The notes: generated from the sequence alone by a model not told the origin. A stretch of 62,752 bases of DNA from CAZCZZ01 sp964503335 (GCA_964503335.1 CAZCZZ010000017.1:1-62752), one strand, 5' to 3'; shown: positions 45,484-54,583, counted from the stretch's first letter. A program made the numbers and translations.

Positions 45484-47718
45484 ATGAATACTAGAACTGG
45501 TTCGATGCGCGCGTTCTCAAGAATCGCGTTGGCCGTGGCGCTCGTGGCATGCGCCTCCATCTCACAGGCACAGCAGGTCCGCATCCGCTATCGCCCGCTC
45601 ACGCCGCAGGAAATCAAGGACTACGGGCTGACGAACACGACGCAGAAGAGCGGCGGCGCGCCCAACGTCGGCGTCGGACAACCCGTGTACATGGAAGCCC
45701 TGGTCCAGACCGGCACAGTGGTCAACGCCGTGAACTGGAGCCTGATCGGCATCCCGACGAATTCCTCCGCCGTCCTCGAACCGAGCCCGCTGAGCAATTC
45801 GATCCCCACGTACGACGGTGGCGACCGCAATGGATTCTTCGTCGCCGGCCGCGCCATGCTCAGGCCCGACGTGAAGTGCACCGTCTTCAACGGCGACTTC
45901 TTCATCAAGACCGATATCGTCCTGACAAACAAGACGCTCTCCTACACGAACGTCGCCTACGGCTCGATCTACCTTGGCCAGAAGCACTACCTCTGCATCC
46001 TCTGTCACGCCGACAAGCAGGCCAACTTCGACCTCACCGACCATGCCACCGCATTCACGCGCCAGATCACGGGTGCGGGCAGCGATCACTTCAACGCCAA
46101 CTGCATCTCCTGCCACACGCTGGGATACGACACGACGCCCGGCGCTACGAACGAAGGCTTCGATGACATTGCGGCACAAGTCGGCTGGACATTCCCGGGG
46201 TCGCTGAGCCCGACCAACTGGTCCGGCATGCCGACCAACCTCCAGCACAAGGCCAATGTGCAATGCGAAAGCTGCCACGGCCCCGCCGACCGCCACATGC
46301 GCAACCTCGGCGAAACGAACGCGATCGACGTGACGCTGAGCGCCGGTACCTGCGGCCAGTGCCACGACAGCCTGCCCCACCATGTGAAGCCCTACGAATG
46401 GGGCCGTTCGCTGCACTCCACGGGCTATGTGTTCCGCTTCACGGGATCCTGCATGCCCTGCCACAGCTCCAAGGGATTCATCGAGACCTGGGATCCCGCG
46501 TATGTCGCCACCAACCGCAGTCCGCGCGGCACGGAACAGGAAGGCATCGCATGCGCCGCCTGCCATGATCCTCACACGGTCGGCATGGGTGAGAAGCAGC
46601 TGCGCAACATCACGACCGCGACGCTGTCGAACGGCTACGTTGTCACTCAAGCTATCGCTGGTACAGGCGTCTTGTGCATGAACTGCCACCACGGACGTCA
46701 GAATGCGAACACCACGGTGGCCGGAACGGGCAGCGTCAGCCCGCATCACGGTACACAAGGCGACATGCTTCTCGGCCAGAATGCCTACGAATACGGGTTG
46801 GACATGCCCAGCTCGCGCCATCTGCAGGCCGTCACGAACTCCTGCGTGGGCTGCCACATGCAGCTCATCGCCCAGACTTCGTTCAGCAACTCCAACACCA
46901 AGGTGGGCGGTCACACCTTCAAGATCGCGTGGGACAACGGGACGACCAATACCGCGGACGACGTGAAGGTCACGGAAGTCTGCCAGACGTGCCACGTCGG
47001 CGTGTACAATGACTTCGACTTCGGCGGCGAGGACTACGACCGCGACGGCTCCGTCGAGGGTGTACAGTCGGAAGTCCAGGGCTTGCTTGACCAGCTCGCA
47101 CTGCTGCTGCCGCCGGCTGGAACGGGCGTTGTCTACAGCGCGTCCTACACGCCGTCCGAGCGCAAGGGCATTTTCAATTACCTCTACGTCTGGGAAGACA
47201 AGAGCCTTGGCGTGCACAATCCCAAGTACGCGGCAGCCATACTGCGCGCATCGATTGACGACCTGACCGGCGGTATCGACATCGACCAGGACGGCCTGGT
47301 CGACACATGGGAAATGGCGAATTTCGGCAACCTGACGAGCCAGATCGGTTCGGGTGACGCCGATAACGACGGCGTGTCGAACGCACTCGAGGAAGATCTC
47401 GGAACGAACCCGATGCTCGCGGATTCCGACAACGACGGCTTCTCCGACCTCGCCGAAATCCAGGGCAACAGCAATCCGAACGACATGCTGTCGATCCTCC
47501 CGACCAACACCGTGATCGAGATGCTGCCGGCCATCGAGCTCAGCTACGTCCCGGGCCAGGTCGGCGTGACCCAGGTGTTCCAGTATGTGGATGCGATGGG
47601 TGATGGAAACGGTTGGACGAATCTCGGCCCGAGCTTCATCAGCTCGAACGGGTTGTCTTACCAGCTGATCTCCCTGCGCGACACGACACAGAAGTACTAC
47701 CGCGTGATCAAACCCTAG
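45484..47718 (+). CDS. Nine-haem secreted cytochrome c with calcium-binding repeats
   Basis: ATG 45484 follows GGGAGA; signal peptide ends near SQAQ. Nine CXXCH motifs lie between residues 170 and 510 (CILCH, CISCH, CESCH, CGQCH, CMPCH, CAACH, CMNCH, CVGCH, CQTCH). From 590 on there are three Asp-rich loops (DIDQDGLVD, DADNDGVSN, DSDNDGFSD), as in type-3 thrombospondin/EF-like repeats, then a final beta domain. This surface-type tail suggests it is the outer partner of the barrel gene downstream. It starts 43 bp after hemA, so haem synthesis may be co-transcribed. Confidence 0.9.
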   Translation: MNTRTGSMRAFSRIALAVALVACASISQAQQVRIRYRPLTPQEIKDYGLTNTTQKSGGAPNVGVGQPVYMEALVQTGTVVNAVNWSLIGIPTNSSAVLEPSPLSNSIPTYDGGDRNGFFVAGRAMLRPDVKCTVFNGDFFIKTDIVLTNKTLSYTNVAYGSIYLGQKHYLCILCHADKQANFDLTDHATAFTRQITGAGSDHFNANCISCHTLGYDTTPGATNEGFDDIAAQVGWTFPGSLSPTNWSGMPTNLQHKANVQCESCHGPADRHMRNLGETNAIDVTLSAGTCGQCHDSLPHHVKPYEWGRSLHSTGYVFRFTGSCMPCHSSKGFIETWDPAYVATNRSPRGTEQEGIACAACHDPHTVGMGEKQLRNITTATLSNGYVVTQAIAGTGVLCMNCHHGRQNANTTVAGTGSVSPHHGTQGDMLLGQNAYEYGLDMPSSRHLQAVTNSCVGCHMQLIAQTSFSNSNTKVGGHTFKIAWDNGTTNTADDVKVTEVCQTCHVGVYNDFDFGGEDYDRDGSVEGVQSEVQGLLDQLALLLPPAGTGVVYSASYTPSERKGIFNYLYVWEDKSLGVHNPKYAAAILRASIDDLTGGIDIDQDGLVDTWEMANFGNLTSQIGSGDADNDGVSNALEEDLGTNPMLADSDNDGFSDLAEIQGNSNPNDMLSILPTNTVIEMLPAIELSYVPGQVGVTQVFQYVDAMGDGNGWTNLGPSFISSNGLSYQLISLRDTTQKYYRVIKP

Positions 47719-47728
47719 TCTAAGATCG

Positions 47729-47772
47729 GCCTCGTAGAGAGGATCCCCTCCTCCACCCCCTCTCTGCGAGGC
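47729..47772 (+). terminator. Strong hairpin between cytochrome and porin genes
   Basis: A 14-bp stem (47729-47742 with 47759-47772, one wobble pair) with a 16-nt loop begins 10 bp after the cytochrome stop. No T run follows. It may attenuate or stabilise rather than end transcription. Confidence 0.55.
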
Positions 47773-47829
47773 TTGATCGGGCCTTGGGCGATCGCCGTAA
47801 TAGGTCGGGTTCTGTCCGGATCGAAGAAG

Positions 47830-49290
47830 ATGAAAAGGATCGTCAAAGGCACCGCGGTTGATGCGCTCCGGTGGTGGTGCCTTGCCCTTGGCCTACTCCT
47901 GTCCGGCACATCCTTCGCGCAATCCAACGACGCACCACCGGCCGCTGCCGAAGATGCTGCGGAAGCCACCGCTGGAGACGACGACTCATACAAACCCGCG
48001 AAGGGCAAGAAGAAGCCCTTCTACAGCGCGCGGCTGCGGCTCGAATACGATTACCGATCCCAGGGCGAATCCGAGGACTCCGATTTCTATGGCCGGCTGT
48101 ACGGCAACGCGCGCGACCTGCGAGACGGCCGGTTGGATATTTACCTGTCGGGCCGGATGCACTCGGATCTCGACGAGGCCGAATCCACGTCGCTGGCCGA
48201 CGATCCCTTCCGCAGCGTCGATGACTCGAATGGCGTAACGGAGGATCGCCTGCTCCAGTTCTACGGCGACGCGCACACGCGGGACAAACGCCTCGCGCTG
48301 CGGGCAGGCCGCCAGTACATCGAAGTCGCCGACTACCTCCAGCTGGATGGCGCACAGCTCATGATGAACGAGAGCGGAACGTTCGGCGGGCGCCTTTATC
48401 TAGGTCACCCCGTCAGCTACTACACGTCGGTCTCGGACGACTACGCAGGTGGCTTCTCCCTTGTCGGTCGTCCCTGGACGGGAAATCGCAGCCGCCTCAC
48501 CCTCTCGCGTTACCATGACGAAAGCGAAGACGGCGAGGACGACAATTACTTCTTCGACGTGCAGCAGCAAATCACGGAGACTTCCCGCGTGCGGGGCCAG
48601 TTGTCCCTGCTCAACGAGGAATACCGCATGGGCCGTATCGACTGGTTCTCCTTCTCCGAGGATGGCGAGACGGACTTCTCGCTCGGCGCCAGCTACTGGG
48701 GGTCGTTCGACGCCGAGACGCGGGCCTACTCCCCGCTCTACAACGTGCTCGGCGAACAGGATCCCTACACCTACACCTACGCGCGGTTGACGCAGCAGCT
48801 TGTGCCGGGATGGCTGGTCTCGCCCGGCGTTTCGCTTCGCTTCGCCGACCAGAGCGGCGAGAACGACTACAACAACCGCGACTACGAGAACTACGACATC
48901 GCCCTCATCTATGCGCCGACCCGCGCCTTCAGCGCGTCGGTCTCCCTCGAGCATTGGGCGGTGGAAGACGACGATTCCTTCTTCGGCGTCAGTGGCGAAC
49001 TGCGCTACCGCAAGGGACGCTCGTGGGAGGTCAGCGGCGGCGCCTCCTTCGCGGAATACACCTACGACACCTACTCCGACATCTCCTACACTGCCAACGG
49101 CGGCCAGACCGTCTTTGCGGAAAGCGGCACGATCATCGAGGAATCGCCCTACGTCTACACGTACTTCATCCGCGGCAAGTGCAAGCTGACGCGACGCGTT
49201 ACGCTTCGACTTCAGTTCGATATTGAGGATGATGACTCCGCCGAGGACCTGGCCTACCGGGGACGCGGGTCGATCGAGATACGATATTGA
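47830..49290 (+). CDS. Outer-membrane beta-barrel (porin of a cytochrome conduit)
   Basis: ATG 47830 follows a GAAGA-rich site. Signal peptide ALGLLLSGTSFAQ, then an acidic linker (residues 30-60) and about 430 residues of alternating strands rich in Tyr/Asp (SARLRLEYDYRSQ, RSRLTLSRYHDESED, YTYTYARLTQQLV), closing with SIEIRY, a C-terminal aromatic. Placement between two multihaem cytochrome genes is that of the barrel in MtrCAB/PioAB-type conduits. I cannot assert sequence homology to MtrB by eye. Its stop overlaps the next start as TTGA. Confidence 0.82.
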   Translation: MKRIVKGTAVDALRWWCLALGLLLSGTSFAQSNDAPPAAAEDAAEATAGDDDSYKPAKGKKKPFYSARLRLEYDYRSQGESEDSDFYGRLYGNARDLRDGRLDIYLSGRMHSDLDEAESTSLADDPFRSVDDSNGVTEDRLLQFYGDAHTRDKRLALRAGRQYIEVADYLQLDGAQLMMNESGTFGGRLYLGHPVSYYTSVSDDYAGGFSLVGRPWTGNRSRLTLSRYHDESEDGEDDNYFFDVQQQITETSRVRGQLSLLNEEYRMGRIDWFSFSEDGETDFSLGASYWGSFDAETRAYSPLYNVLGEQDPYTYTYARLTQQLVPGWLVSPGVSLRFADQSGENDYNNRDYENYDIALIYAPTRAFSASVSLEHWAVEDDDSFFGVSGELRYRKGRSWEVSGGASFAEYTYDTYSDISYTANGGQTVFAESGTIIEESPYVYTYFIRGKCKLTRRVTLRLQFDIEDDDSAEDLAYRGRGSIEIRY

Positions 49291-51050
49291 AATCACCGCA
49301 CACAGCGTATCGATGGTTGAAGGGCGCGGCCGCGATGCTGATGCTCGCATTCGTCGCGGGCTGTGACGACGAGGAGCAGCAGAAGTACACGCTCTACTTC
49401 AGCCACTACAATCATACCACCGACTACGAGGTGTCCTGCGCGGATTGCCATGGCGATGGCAGTACGGGCGTCTTCCAGAAGCCGACCCACGCTTCCTGCG
49501 TCGATTGCCACGAAGACTGGATGGACGAGAAGAAGATCAGCGAGAAGACCTGCGGCGAATGCCACAAGGAACGCGACCTCACGGAGCTCGCGAAAATGGA
49601 GCCGCCCGAACCGGTCGAACCCGTGGCCGGCATGGCGCCTTTTATCCACACGGCTGCGCTGTCGAATCGCTGTGATGATTGCCACGGCAACCTCTTCGGC
49701 GAAAAGCTGACGAAGGTGCCGGAAATCAAGCGCGCCGACCGGGTCCGGATGCGCACCGAGGCGCACCAGTGGGACATGGACTGCACGGCCTGCCACGCCA
49801 ACATGGATCCGCAGACGCCGCCCCCGAACCATGACCAGAACTGGGAGCGACGCCACGGCGCGCTGGGCCAGCAGCCCGACAATGTGTGCAGCGTGTGCCA
49901 TACCGAGGAGTCGTGCCGCGAATGCCACCAGGAAACGATGCCGCAATCGCACAACAACCTGTGGCGGCTGAAGACGCACGGCATCGAAGCCGCATGGGAT
50001 CGCGACCGCTGCGCCGTCTGCCACGAGGAAGATTCCTGCACGGCCTGCCATTCGGAAATCCGCCCGCAGTCCCACAACGCCGCGTGGGAGAAGACGCACT
50101 GCGACCAATGTCATTTGAGCAGCGGCAACGGAACGGGCTGCGCGTTCTGCCATGAAGGCGGACTCGACGCGCACCCGAATCCGCATCCGGTCAACTGGCA
50201 GAGAACCCACTGCCAGAACTGCCACAACGGTTCGCCGCAATCCGACCAATGTGCCGCCTGCCACGGCGAGACGAGCCTTGACAGCCATCCGAATCCGCAT
50301 CCGGCCAACTGGCAGGACCGCCACTGCTCGCAGTGCCACAACGGCGAGCTCGACGGCGTTTCATGCGCCGCATGCCATGGCGGAAACCTGCTTGATGATC
50401 ATCCGAACCCGCACGACGCCGGCTGGCGCACACGGCATTGCACGCAATGCCACAACGGCGAAGTGGACGGCGTGTCCTGCGAGGAATGCCACGGCAACAA
50501 CCTGCTGGAAAATCATCCCAACCCGCACGGCCCCGGCTTTGAAGACAATCATTGCACCCGCTGCCATGAAGCCGCGCTGGGCGGAATCGGCTGCAAGGTC
50601 TGCCACGGCGGAGACATTCTGGACGACCACCCGAATCCCCACCCCGCGGGCTTTGTGAATTCACACTGCAACAACTGCCACGACGGCGCACAGGTCAACG
50701 GCGTGGAGTGCCAGGTCTGCCATGGCAACAACATCCTGGAGGATCACCCAAGCCCGCATGATCCAGGCTTCGCCAACACGCACTGCAACTCGTGCCACGA
50801 TGGTTCCACCGTGAACGGCGTACAGTGCGAGTCGTGCCACGGCGGCGATATTCTCGACAACCACCCGAACCCGCATACGGGGAATTTCGAGCAGAGCCAT
50901 TGCAACTCCTGCCATCCCGGAAGCCAGGCTCAGGAGGAATGCGAAGTCTGTCACGAAGGCGGAAGCAGCGTCCTGGTCCATGAGGACTTCTGGCCGCCGG
51001 TTCACGACCGATTCGGCGACGCCGCAAACTGCTTCGACTGCCATGAGTAA
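49287..51050 (+). CDS. 26-haem cytochrome c lipoprotein
   Basis: The start is TTG 49287, overlapping the porin stop; the n-region and LMLAFVAGC give a lipoprotein signal. The 587-residue product has 26 CXXCH motifs, one per about 22 residues. From residue 280 it becomes a regular two-haem repeat of about 37 residues, with HCxxCHNG, GVxCxxCHG and LxxHPNPH recurring seven times. The HPNPH His residues are the likely distal ligands. Such density implies a haem wire. Lipid anchoring and coupling to the barrel suggest it plugs or spans the conduit. Confidence 0.92.
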   Translation: MKSPHTAYRWLKGAAAMLMLAFVAGCDDEEQQKYTLYFSHYNHTTDYEVSCADCHGDGSTGVFQKPTHASCVDCHEDWMDEKKISEKTCGECHKERDLTELAKMEPPEPVEPVAGMAPFIHTAALSNRCDDCHGNLFGEKLTKVPEIKRADRVRMRTEAHQWDMDCTACHANMDPQTPPPNHDQNWERRHGALGQQPDNVCSVCHTEESCRECHQETMPQSHNNLWRLKTHGIEAAWDRDRCAVCHEEDSCTACHSEIRPQSHNAAWEKTHCDQCHLSSGNGTGCAFCHEGGLDAHPNPHPVNWQRTHCQNCHNGSPQSDQCAACHGETSLDSHPNPHPANWQDRHCSQCHNGELDGVSCAACHGGNLLDDHPNPHDAGWRTRHCTQCHNGEVDGVSCEECHGNNLLENHPNPHGPGFEDNHCTRCHEAALGGIGCKVCHGGDILDDHPNPHPAGFVNSHCNNCHDGAQVNGVECQVCHGNNILEDHPSPHDPGFANTHCNSCHDGSTVNGVQCESCHGGDILDNHPNPHTGNFEQSHCNSCHPGSQAQEECEVCHEGGSSVLVHEDFWPPVHDRFGDAANCFDCHE

Positions 51051-51057
51051 GGGGAGC

Positions 51058-51104
51058 AGTGACCAGTGACCAGTGATCAGTGATCAGTGATCAGTAGCCA
51101 GTAG
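51058..51104. repeat. 7-bp tandem repeat
   Basis: AGTGACC/AGTGATC/AGTAGCC units repeat about 6.5 times without interruption, 8 bp after the 26-haem gene stop, followed by a CTCTGCGCC direct repeat. A simple-sequence tract in the 3' spacer. Confidence 0.8.
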
Positions 51105-51145
51105 AATTTAGACTCTGCGCCCTCTGCGCCTCGGCGATGAAATCT

Positions 51146-51793
51146 CTACTTCGGCGTTGCCTTTGCTCCGGTCGCGCTGATCGCCAGGTCAAACTCGCCG
51201 ATCCCGGTCGTGCCGCGCACGTCCGCCACGGTCGGTTCTGAAACCGACAAGGCAAACTCGAGGGCCTCGACCGCTTCAGGTGTTCCCTGGAAGACCGCGA
51301 ACTTTCCGTTTTCGGCTACGCGCGCGGAAACGTCGGCGAACTTCGAAGCGCCCTGCGGCTGCAGGTCAAGGATTCGGCTGGGCCCGTCGACAGGAAGCCT
51401 CACAACAATCGCCACAAGTCCCATGGGTTGCGCAATCGTGGGATTGAATCGCATCGACACCTTTAAGCCGCCCTCGACCGGCACGACGTGTGTGCCCGAG
51501 AGCGCGAGTCCGGTCTCCAAGGGCGGCCGCGCCATGCCCGTAGGTGTCGAAACAAGGTTCTCCACAGGCTGTGCCGCCGCGACTGGCGCGATCACGGGCT
51601 CCGCGGCAGGCTCCTTCGCCGTTTCGCCTGTTACTTCCGGTGGAACAGTTTCCTTCTCAGCAGCCGCCACCTTCTCCCCCGCGAGCTTCTTCAGCTCCGA
51701 TCGCTGCCGTAGAACGACGAAGGCGAGCACGGCGATACAGGAAATCAGCGCGATGATCAGCACGCGGCCGGTCGATGAATTGGATGTCGTCAT
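51146..51793 (-). CDS. Membrane-anchored hypothetical protein
   Basis: ATG 51793 follows GAAGGTG (the frame is open to 52060, but upstream residues lack sense). The 215-residue product has one N-terminal membrane helix (VLIIALISCIAVLAFVVL), a short coiled coil, an Ala/Pro/Glu-rich linker (50-95) and a C-terminal beta domain (LSGTHVVPVEGGLKVSMRF ... FDLAISATGA). The linker and anchor suggest a periplasm-spanning protein. It is convergent with the 26-haem cytochrome gene. No known family was recognised. Confidence 0.65.
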   Translation of the reverse strand: MTTSNSSTGRVLIIALISCIAVLAFVVLRQRSELKKLAGEKVAAAEKETVPPEVTGETAKEPAAEPVIAPVAAAQPVENLVSTPTGMARPPLETGLALSGTHVVPVEGGLKVSMRFNPTIAQPMGLVAIVVRLPVDGPSRILDLQPQGASKFADVSARVAENGKFAVFQGTPEAVEALEFALSVSEPTVADVRGTTGIGEFDLAISATGAKATPK

Positions 51794-52113
51794 GGGCACC
51801 TTCTCACGATTCAATACGACAGGAGTATGCCGGGCATGGCGCCGGCCAGCAAGATATCCGATGCCCCTTGACCTGCCACCAAAGGCTACAGTATTGCGCA
51901 ATCTGCTCAAGCTGTCGGGGGTGACTATGGCCATCAGCGGCGAATGCGCATACCGCATCCGGCTCAGCCGACAGAAGAATGTCGAGAATCTGCTTAACGC
52001 CCGGAAACGATCATGGATAGCTTGCGTTCCCTGCAGAGTGCTATCTAAAGTCAATGGCATGTTGAACGGCTAGAGCGCGACAAGGCATAACATAGACCCC
52101 GGCCACTCTTTGG
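51794..52113. other. 320-bp spacer without a gene
   Basis: Lies between the divergent membrane-anchored hypothetical gene and the ECF sigma gene. No credible frame, repeat or hairpin stands out. It should contain both promoters; an ECF-type autoregulated promoter would be expected left of 52114 but I could not identify it. Confidence 0.45.
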
Positions 52114-52740
52114 TTGTATGGCACCGCAAGAATCACAGCCCCAGTGAGCACTCCACCGGATATTGATCGTGAGTGCGCTGATCGCCTGAGGGCGGGCGAT
52201 GATTCAGCGCTGACCGACATCATGGAGCGATACAAAGCTCCCATCCTCAGCTTTGTCTTTCGCATGCTGAACGATGCGCAGGAAGCTCAAGACGTGGCGC
52301 AGGACGTCTTTGTTCGCGTGTACTACAGGATCGCCACTTACAATCACGAGCTTCGCTTTTCCACGTGGCTCTTCCAGATTGCTCGCAATGTGGCTCTGGA
52401 CCGCTTGAGGAAACTGAAGCGTCACCCCGTGGTACTTCTCGAAGAATTGCCCGAGACTCCTGTGGGCGGCGCCCAGGATCAGAGCAGCATGAATGAAATC
52501 GGAGAAATGATCGCCGCTGCGGTCGCGGAACTACCTGAAGACCAGCGTGTCGCGATCGTACTTGCTGAATACGAGGGACGGTCATACGCCGAGATCGCAG
52601 AGATCATGAAGACGTCCGAGAAGTCCGTGGAGGGCAGACTCTATCGCGCCAAACAGTTCCTGCGAAAGCGGCTTTCGCATCTGCTTCCCTTGTTGCTACT
52701 TGCGGTGACCGCGTACTCATCCGGGACCGGGCAAGTTTAA
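52114..52740 (+). CDS. ECF sigma factor with hydrophobic C-terminal tail
   Basis: Region 2 (YKAPILSFVFRMLNDAQEAQDVAQDVFVRVYY..FSTWLFQIARNVALDRLR) and region 4 (LPEDQRVAIVLAEYEGRSYAEIAEIMKTSEKSVEGRLYRAKQFL) are complete. Start is TTG 52114 or GTG 52144. The last 20 residues (LLPLLLLAVTAYSS) are strongly hydrophobic, which is unusual. The following genes include an anti-sigma-like membrane protein and a periplasmic metal sensor, so this sigma factor probably responds to heavy metals as CnrH does. Confidence 0.9.
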   Translation: MYGTARITAPVSTPPDIDRECADRLRAGDDSALTDIMERYKAPILSFVFRMLNDAQEAQDVAQDVFVRVYYRIATYNHELRFSTWLFQIARNVALDRLRKLKRHPVVLLEELPETPVGGAQDQSSMNEIGEMIAAAVAELPEDQRVAIVLAEYEGRSYAEIAEIMKTSEKSVEGRLYRAKQFLRKRLSHLLPLLLLAVTAYSSGTGQV

Positions 52741-52900
52741 CAGCCGTCACCTGTCACCCGTTCAAACGGCGATTACCTTTCGGAATGTCGAGGGTTTCCG
52801 GCGCCGCCGGCGTATCACCTTACAGAGAAGCACATAAGGTCCCCTTACACCAAGTGAGACCCGCGATCAGGGTGTCGCGCACAAAAGCAGGAGCAGCGAG

Positions 52901-53599
52901 ATGACTGCAGAACCAGAATCTGGTGACAACAAGCTCTTGCGACTAGACAAAGGTATCGCAGAGCGCATGAGTCGGATTGACGGCACGCGACGCGATGAAC
53001 GCTCCGAACTCGATGAGCGCATGCGCCAGTTGGTCGACCTTCGCGAGCGCTTTCAGCAAACCGCGCGGCAATTCATCAATGCCGAGATTCGACCCCGGGT
53101 CGATCGCCTCCTTCTCCGCTTGGGATTGCTGGAAAGGCGCATCTTCCGCGATCGCGGGGATGCAACGTTGTATGTTGAAATACCGCATGGCGGAGATGTA
53201 CCGGCGTGCATCGAGATGGTATTCAGCGTGGCGAGTGTGGACAAACCGGATTCCATCTGCCTGCGATACGACCTTACGATATTGCCGTGGCTCTTCGACT
53301 ATGACAGGCATTCTGAGAAGGACCTCACAACTGGCGAGATGTACGACGGGGTTGCGGGTCTGTGGATTGAAGACCGGCTGCTTGAATTCGTCGACTTGTA
53401 CAGGCGGCTGGAAGTAGAGCCCGCTTATCACCGAGACCAGCTTGTTGTCGATCCCGTGTGCGGAATGCGTATTCCGCGGGCGCTGGTCGCGTCCAGGATA
53501 GAGGTACAGGGCAAAATCTTAGGCTTCTGCTCGGTGGTGTGCCGAGATGCGTTCCTTCGGACACAGCCGCCGGGGAGCTACAATGTTCTCGAAACATGA
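52901..53599 (+). CDS. Hypothetical protein with C-terminal YHS domain
   Basis: The 232-residue cytoplasmic-looking protein has a helical N terminus (residues 15-75, charged), a middle alpha/beta region, and a YHS metal-binding domain at 185-225 (VDPVCGMRIPRALVASRIEV..GFCSVVCRDAF). YHS domains occur on copper and other heavy-metal proteins, including the ATPase at the end of this window. The middle region is not recognised. It lies between the sigma factor and the anti-sigma-like gene. Confidence 0.75.
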   Translation: MTAEPESGDNKLLRLDKGIAERMSRIDGTRRDERSELDERMRQLVDLRERFQQTARQFINAEIRPRVDRLLLRLGLLERRIFRDRGDATLYVEIPHGGDVPACIEMVFSVASVDKPDSICLRYDLTILPWLFDYDRHSEKDLTTGEMYDGVAGLWIEDRLLEFVDLYRRLEVEPAYHRDQLVVDPVCGMRIPRALVASRIEVQGKILGFCSVVCRDAFLRTQPPGSYNVLET

Positions 53600-53761
53600 C
53601 TATGCGCAGCCCGGGGCGCACGTTGAGCGCGACGGCGAACACGTCGATCGCAATCCATTTATGTGCAAGCACTTATGGTCGTCTCATTCGCAATGACCCT
53701 GGTCTGCCCAAGGGCTCTCGCGAATGACCGAGGGTTTCAGCCAAATGCTTCGTATTAACTT

Positions 53762-54040
53762 ATGATGAACACGCTCGACCCAAAGCTTTCAGAGCTGCTT
53801 CAGCAGTGGAAGTCCATTGAACCACAGCTTGGTTTTGAAGAACGTGTCCTACGCCGAATCCGCAAACAGACGACGGTGATCCAAGCGTTTCGCTGGCTGC
53901 AACCGCTAACGGCTCTCGCGGCGATGGTTATTGCCGCCTTTATCAGTTACAGCCCGCGCATTCATCCATCTGGCGGAGTCCTCGCGAAAGGTTCCGTTAC
54001 GGCAAGTTACGTTCAGATCGAATACGGGGTGATGCGATGA
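53762..54040 (+). CDS. Small single-pass membrane protein (CnrY-like anti-sigma candidate)
   Basis: The 92-residue product (ATG 53762 or 53765) has a cytoplasmic helical N terminus of about 42 residues, one membrane helix (LQPLTALAAMVIAAFISY) and a short outer tail. Size and layout match CnrY/NccY anti-sigma factors, which bind their ECF sigma by the N-terminal helix. It overlaps the next gene by ATGA. Function is inferred from layout and context, not from strong sequence similarity. Confidence 0.65.
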   Translation: MMNTLDPKLSELLQQWKSIEPQLGFEERVLRRIRKQTTVIQAFRWLQPLTALAAMVIAAFISYSPRIHPSGGVLAKGSVTASYVQIEYGVMR

Positions 54041-54522
54041 ATCGCAATCTGCGGAATTCTGGCCTTACGGTGCTCATTTCGGCCCTGGTGGCGTTTGGAG
54101 TTTCCCGATGGCAAGGACACGTAGTGGCGGGTCACCACATTGACCAGGCAGACGGTTTGACCAAGGCACTCAGGTTGACACCAGAACAGTCGACCAGCCT
54201 GGCCGACCTTAAATCGCAGTATCGCGCCGAAATCGAATCATCCTGTGAACGGCACTGCAGTTTGCGCATGCAAATCGGCGACGCTCTATTCCAGCCCGAC
54301 TGGGATCGCGCAAAACAAGAAGAACTTGCCGAGAAACTCTGCAAGGCGGAATTGGCTTCCGAACTGGCGACACTCGATCACATCCGCGCTGTTCACCAAC
54401 TACTCGACCCCGGTCAGAAGGCGAAATACGAGCAACTCGTACGCAGTAGTTTTCGTGAAGCCTGTCCCAACAATCTGCATGCAGCGAAGCATGGCGTAAT
54501 ACAGGGGGAACGAGGTCCCTGA
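54037..54522 (+). CDS. Periplasmic heavy-metal sensor (CnrX/CpxP-like)
   Basis: The 161-residue protein has an N-terminal signal anchor (LTVLISALVAFGVSRW) and a helical periplasmic domain with LTPEQSTSLADLKSQYRAEI, the LTxxQ motif of CpxP/Spy/CnrX folds, plus a SSCERHCSLRMQ segment and a further pair of Cys. It is co-translated with the membrane protein upstream. In CnrYXH systems such a sensor binds metal and releases the sigma factor from the anti-sigma protein. Confidence 0.78.
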   Translation: MNRNLRNSGLTVLISALVAFGVSRWQGHVVAGHHIDQADGLTKALRLTPEQSTSLADLKSQYRAEIESSCERHCSLRMQIGDALFQPDWDRAKQEELAEKLCKAELASELATLDHIRAVHQLLDPGQKAKYEQLVRSSFREACPNNLHAAKHGVIQGERGP

Positions 54523-54583
54523 CGTAAACATGAGTTGAGAAGAGAGACGAAGCGAAACCAAAACAAACAGGAGGAGACAGGCG

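Noticed and set aside
45562..47217. A 551-codon minus-strand frame antisense to the conduit cytochrome
   Set aside because: Antisense shadow without motifs.
53583..53696. A 37-codon plus-strand frame overlapping the end of the YHS-protein gene (contains NPFMCKHLWSSHSQ)
   Set aside because: Metal-like residues are tempting, but there is no SD, and a second frame of similar length overlaps it, so coding cannot be supported.
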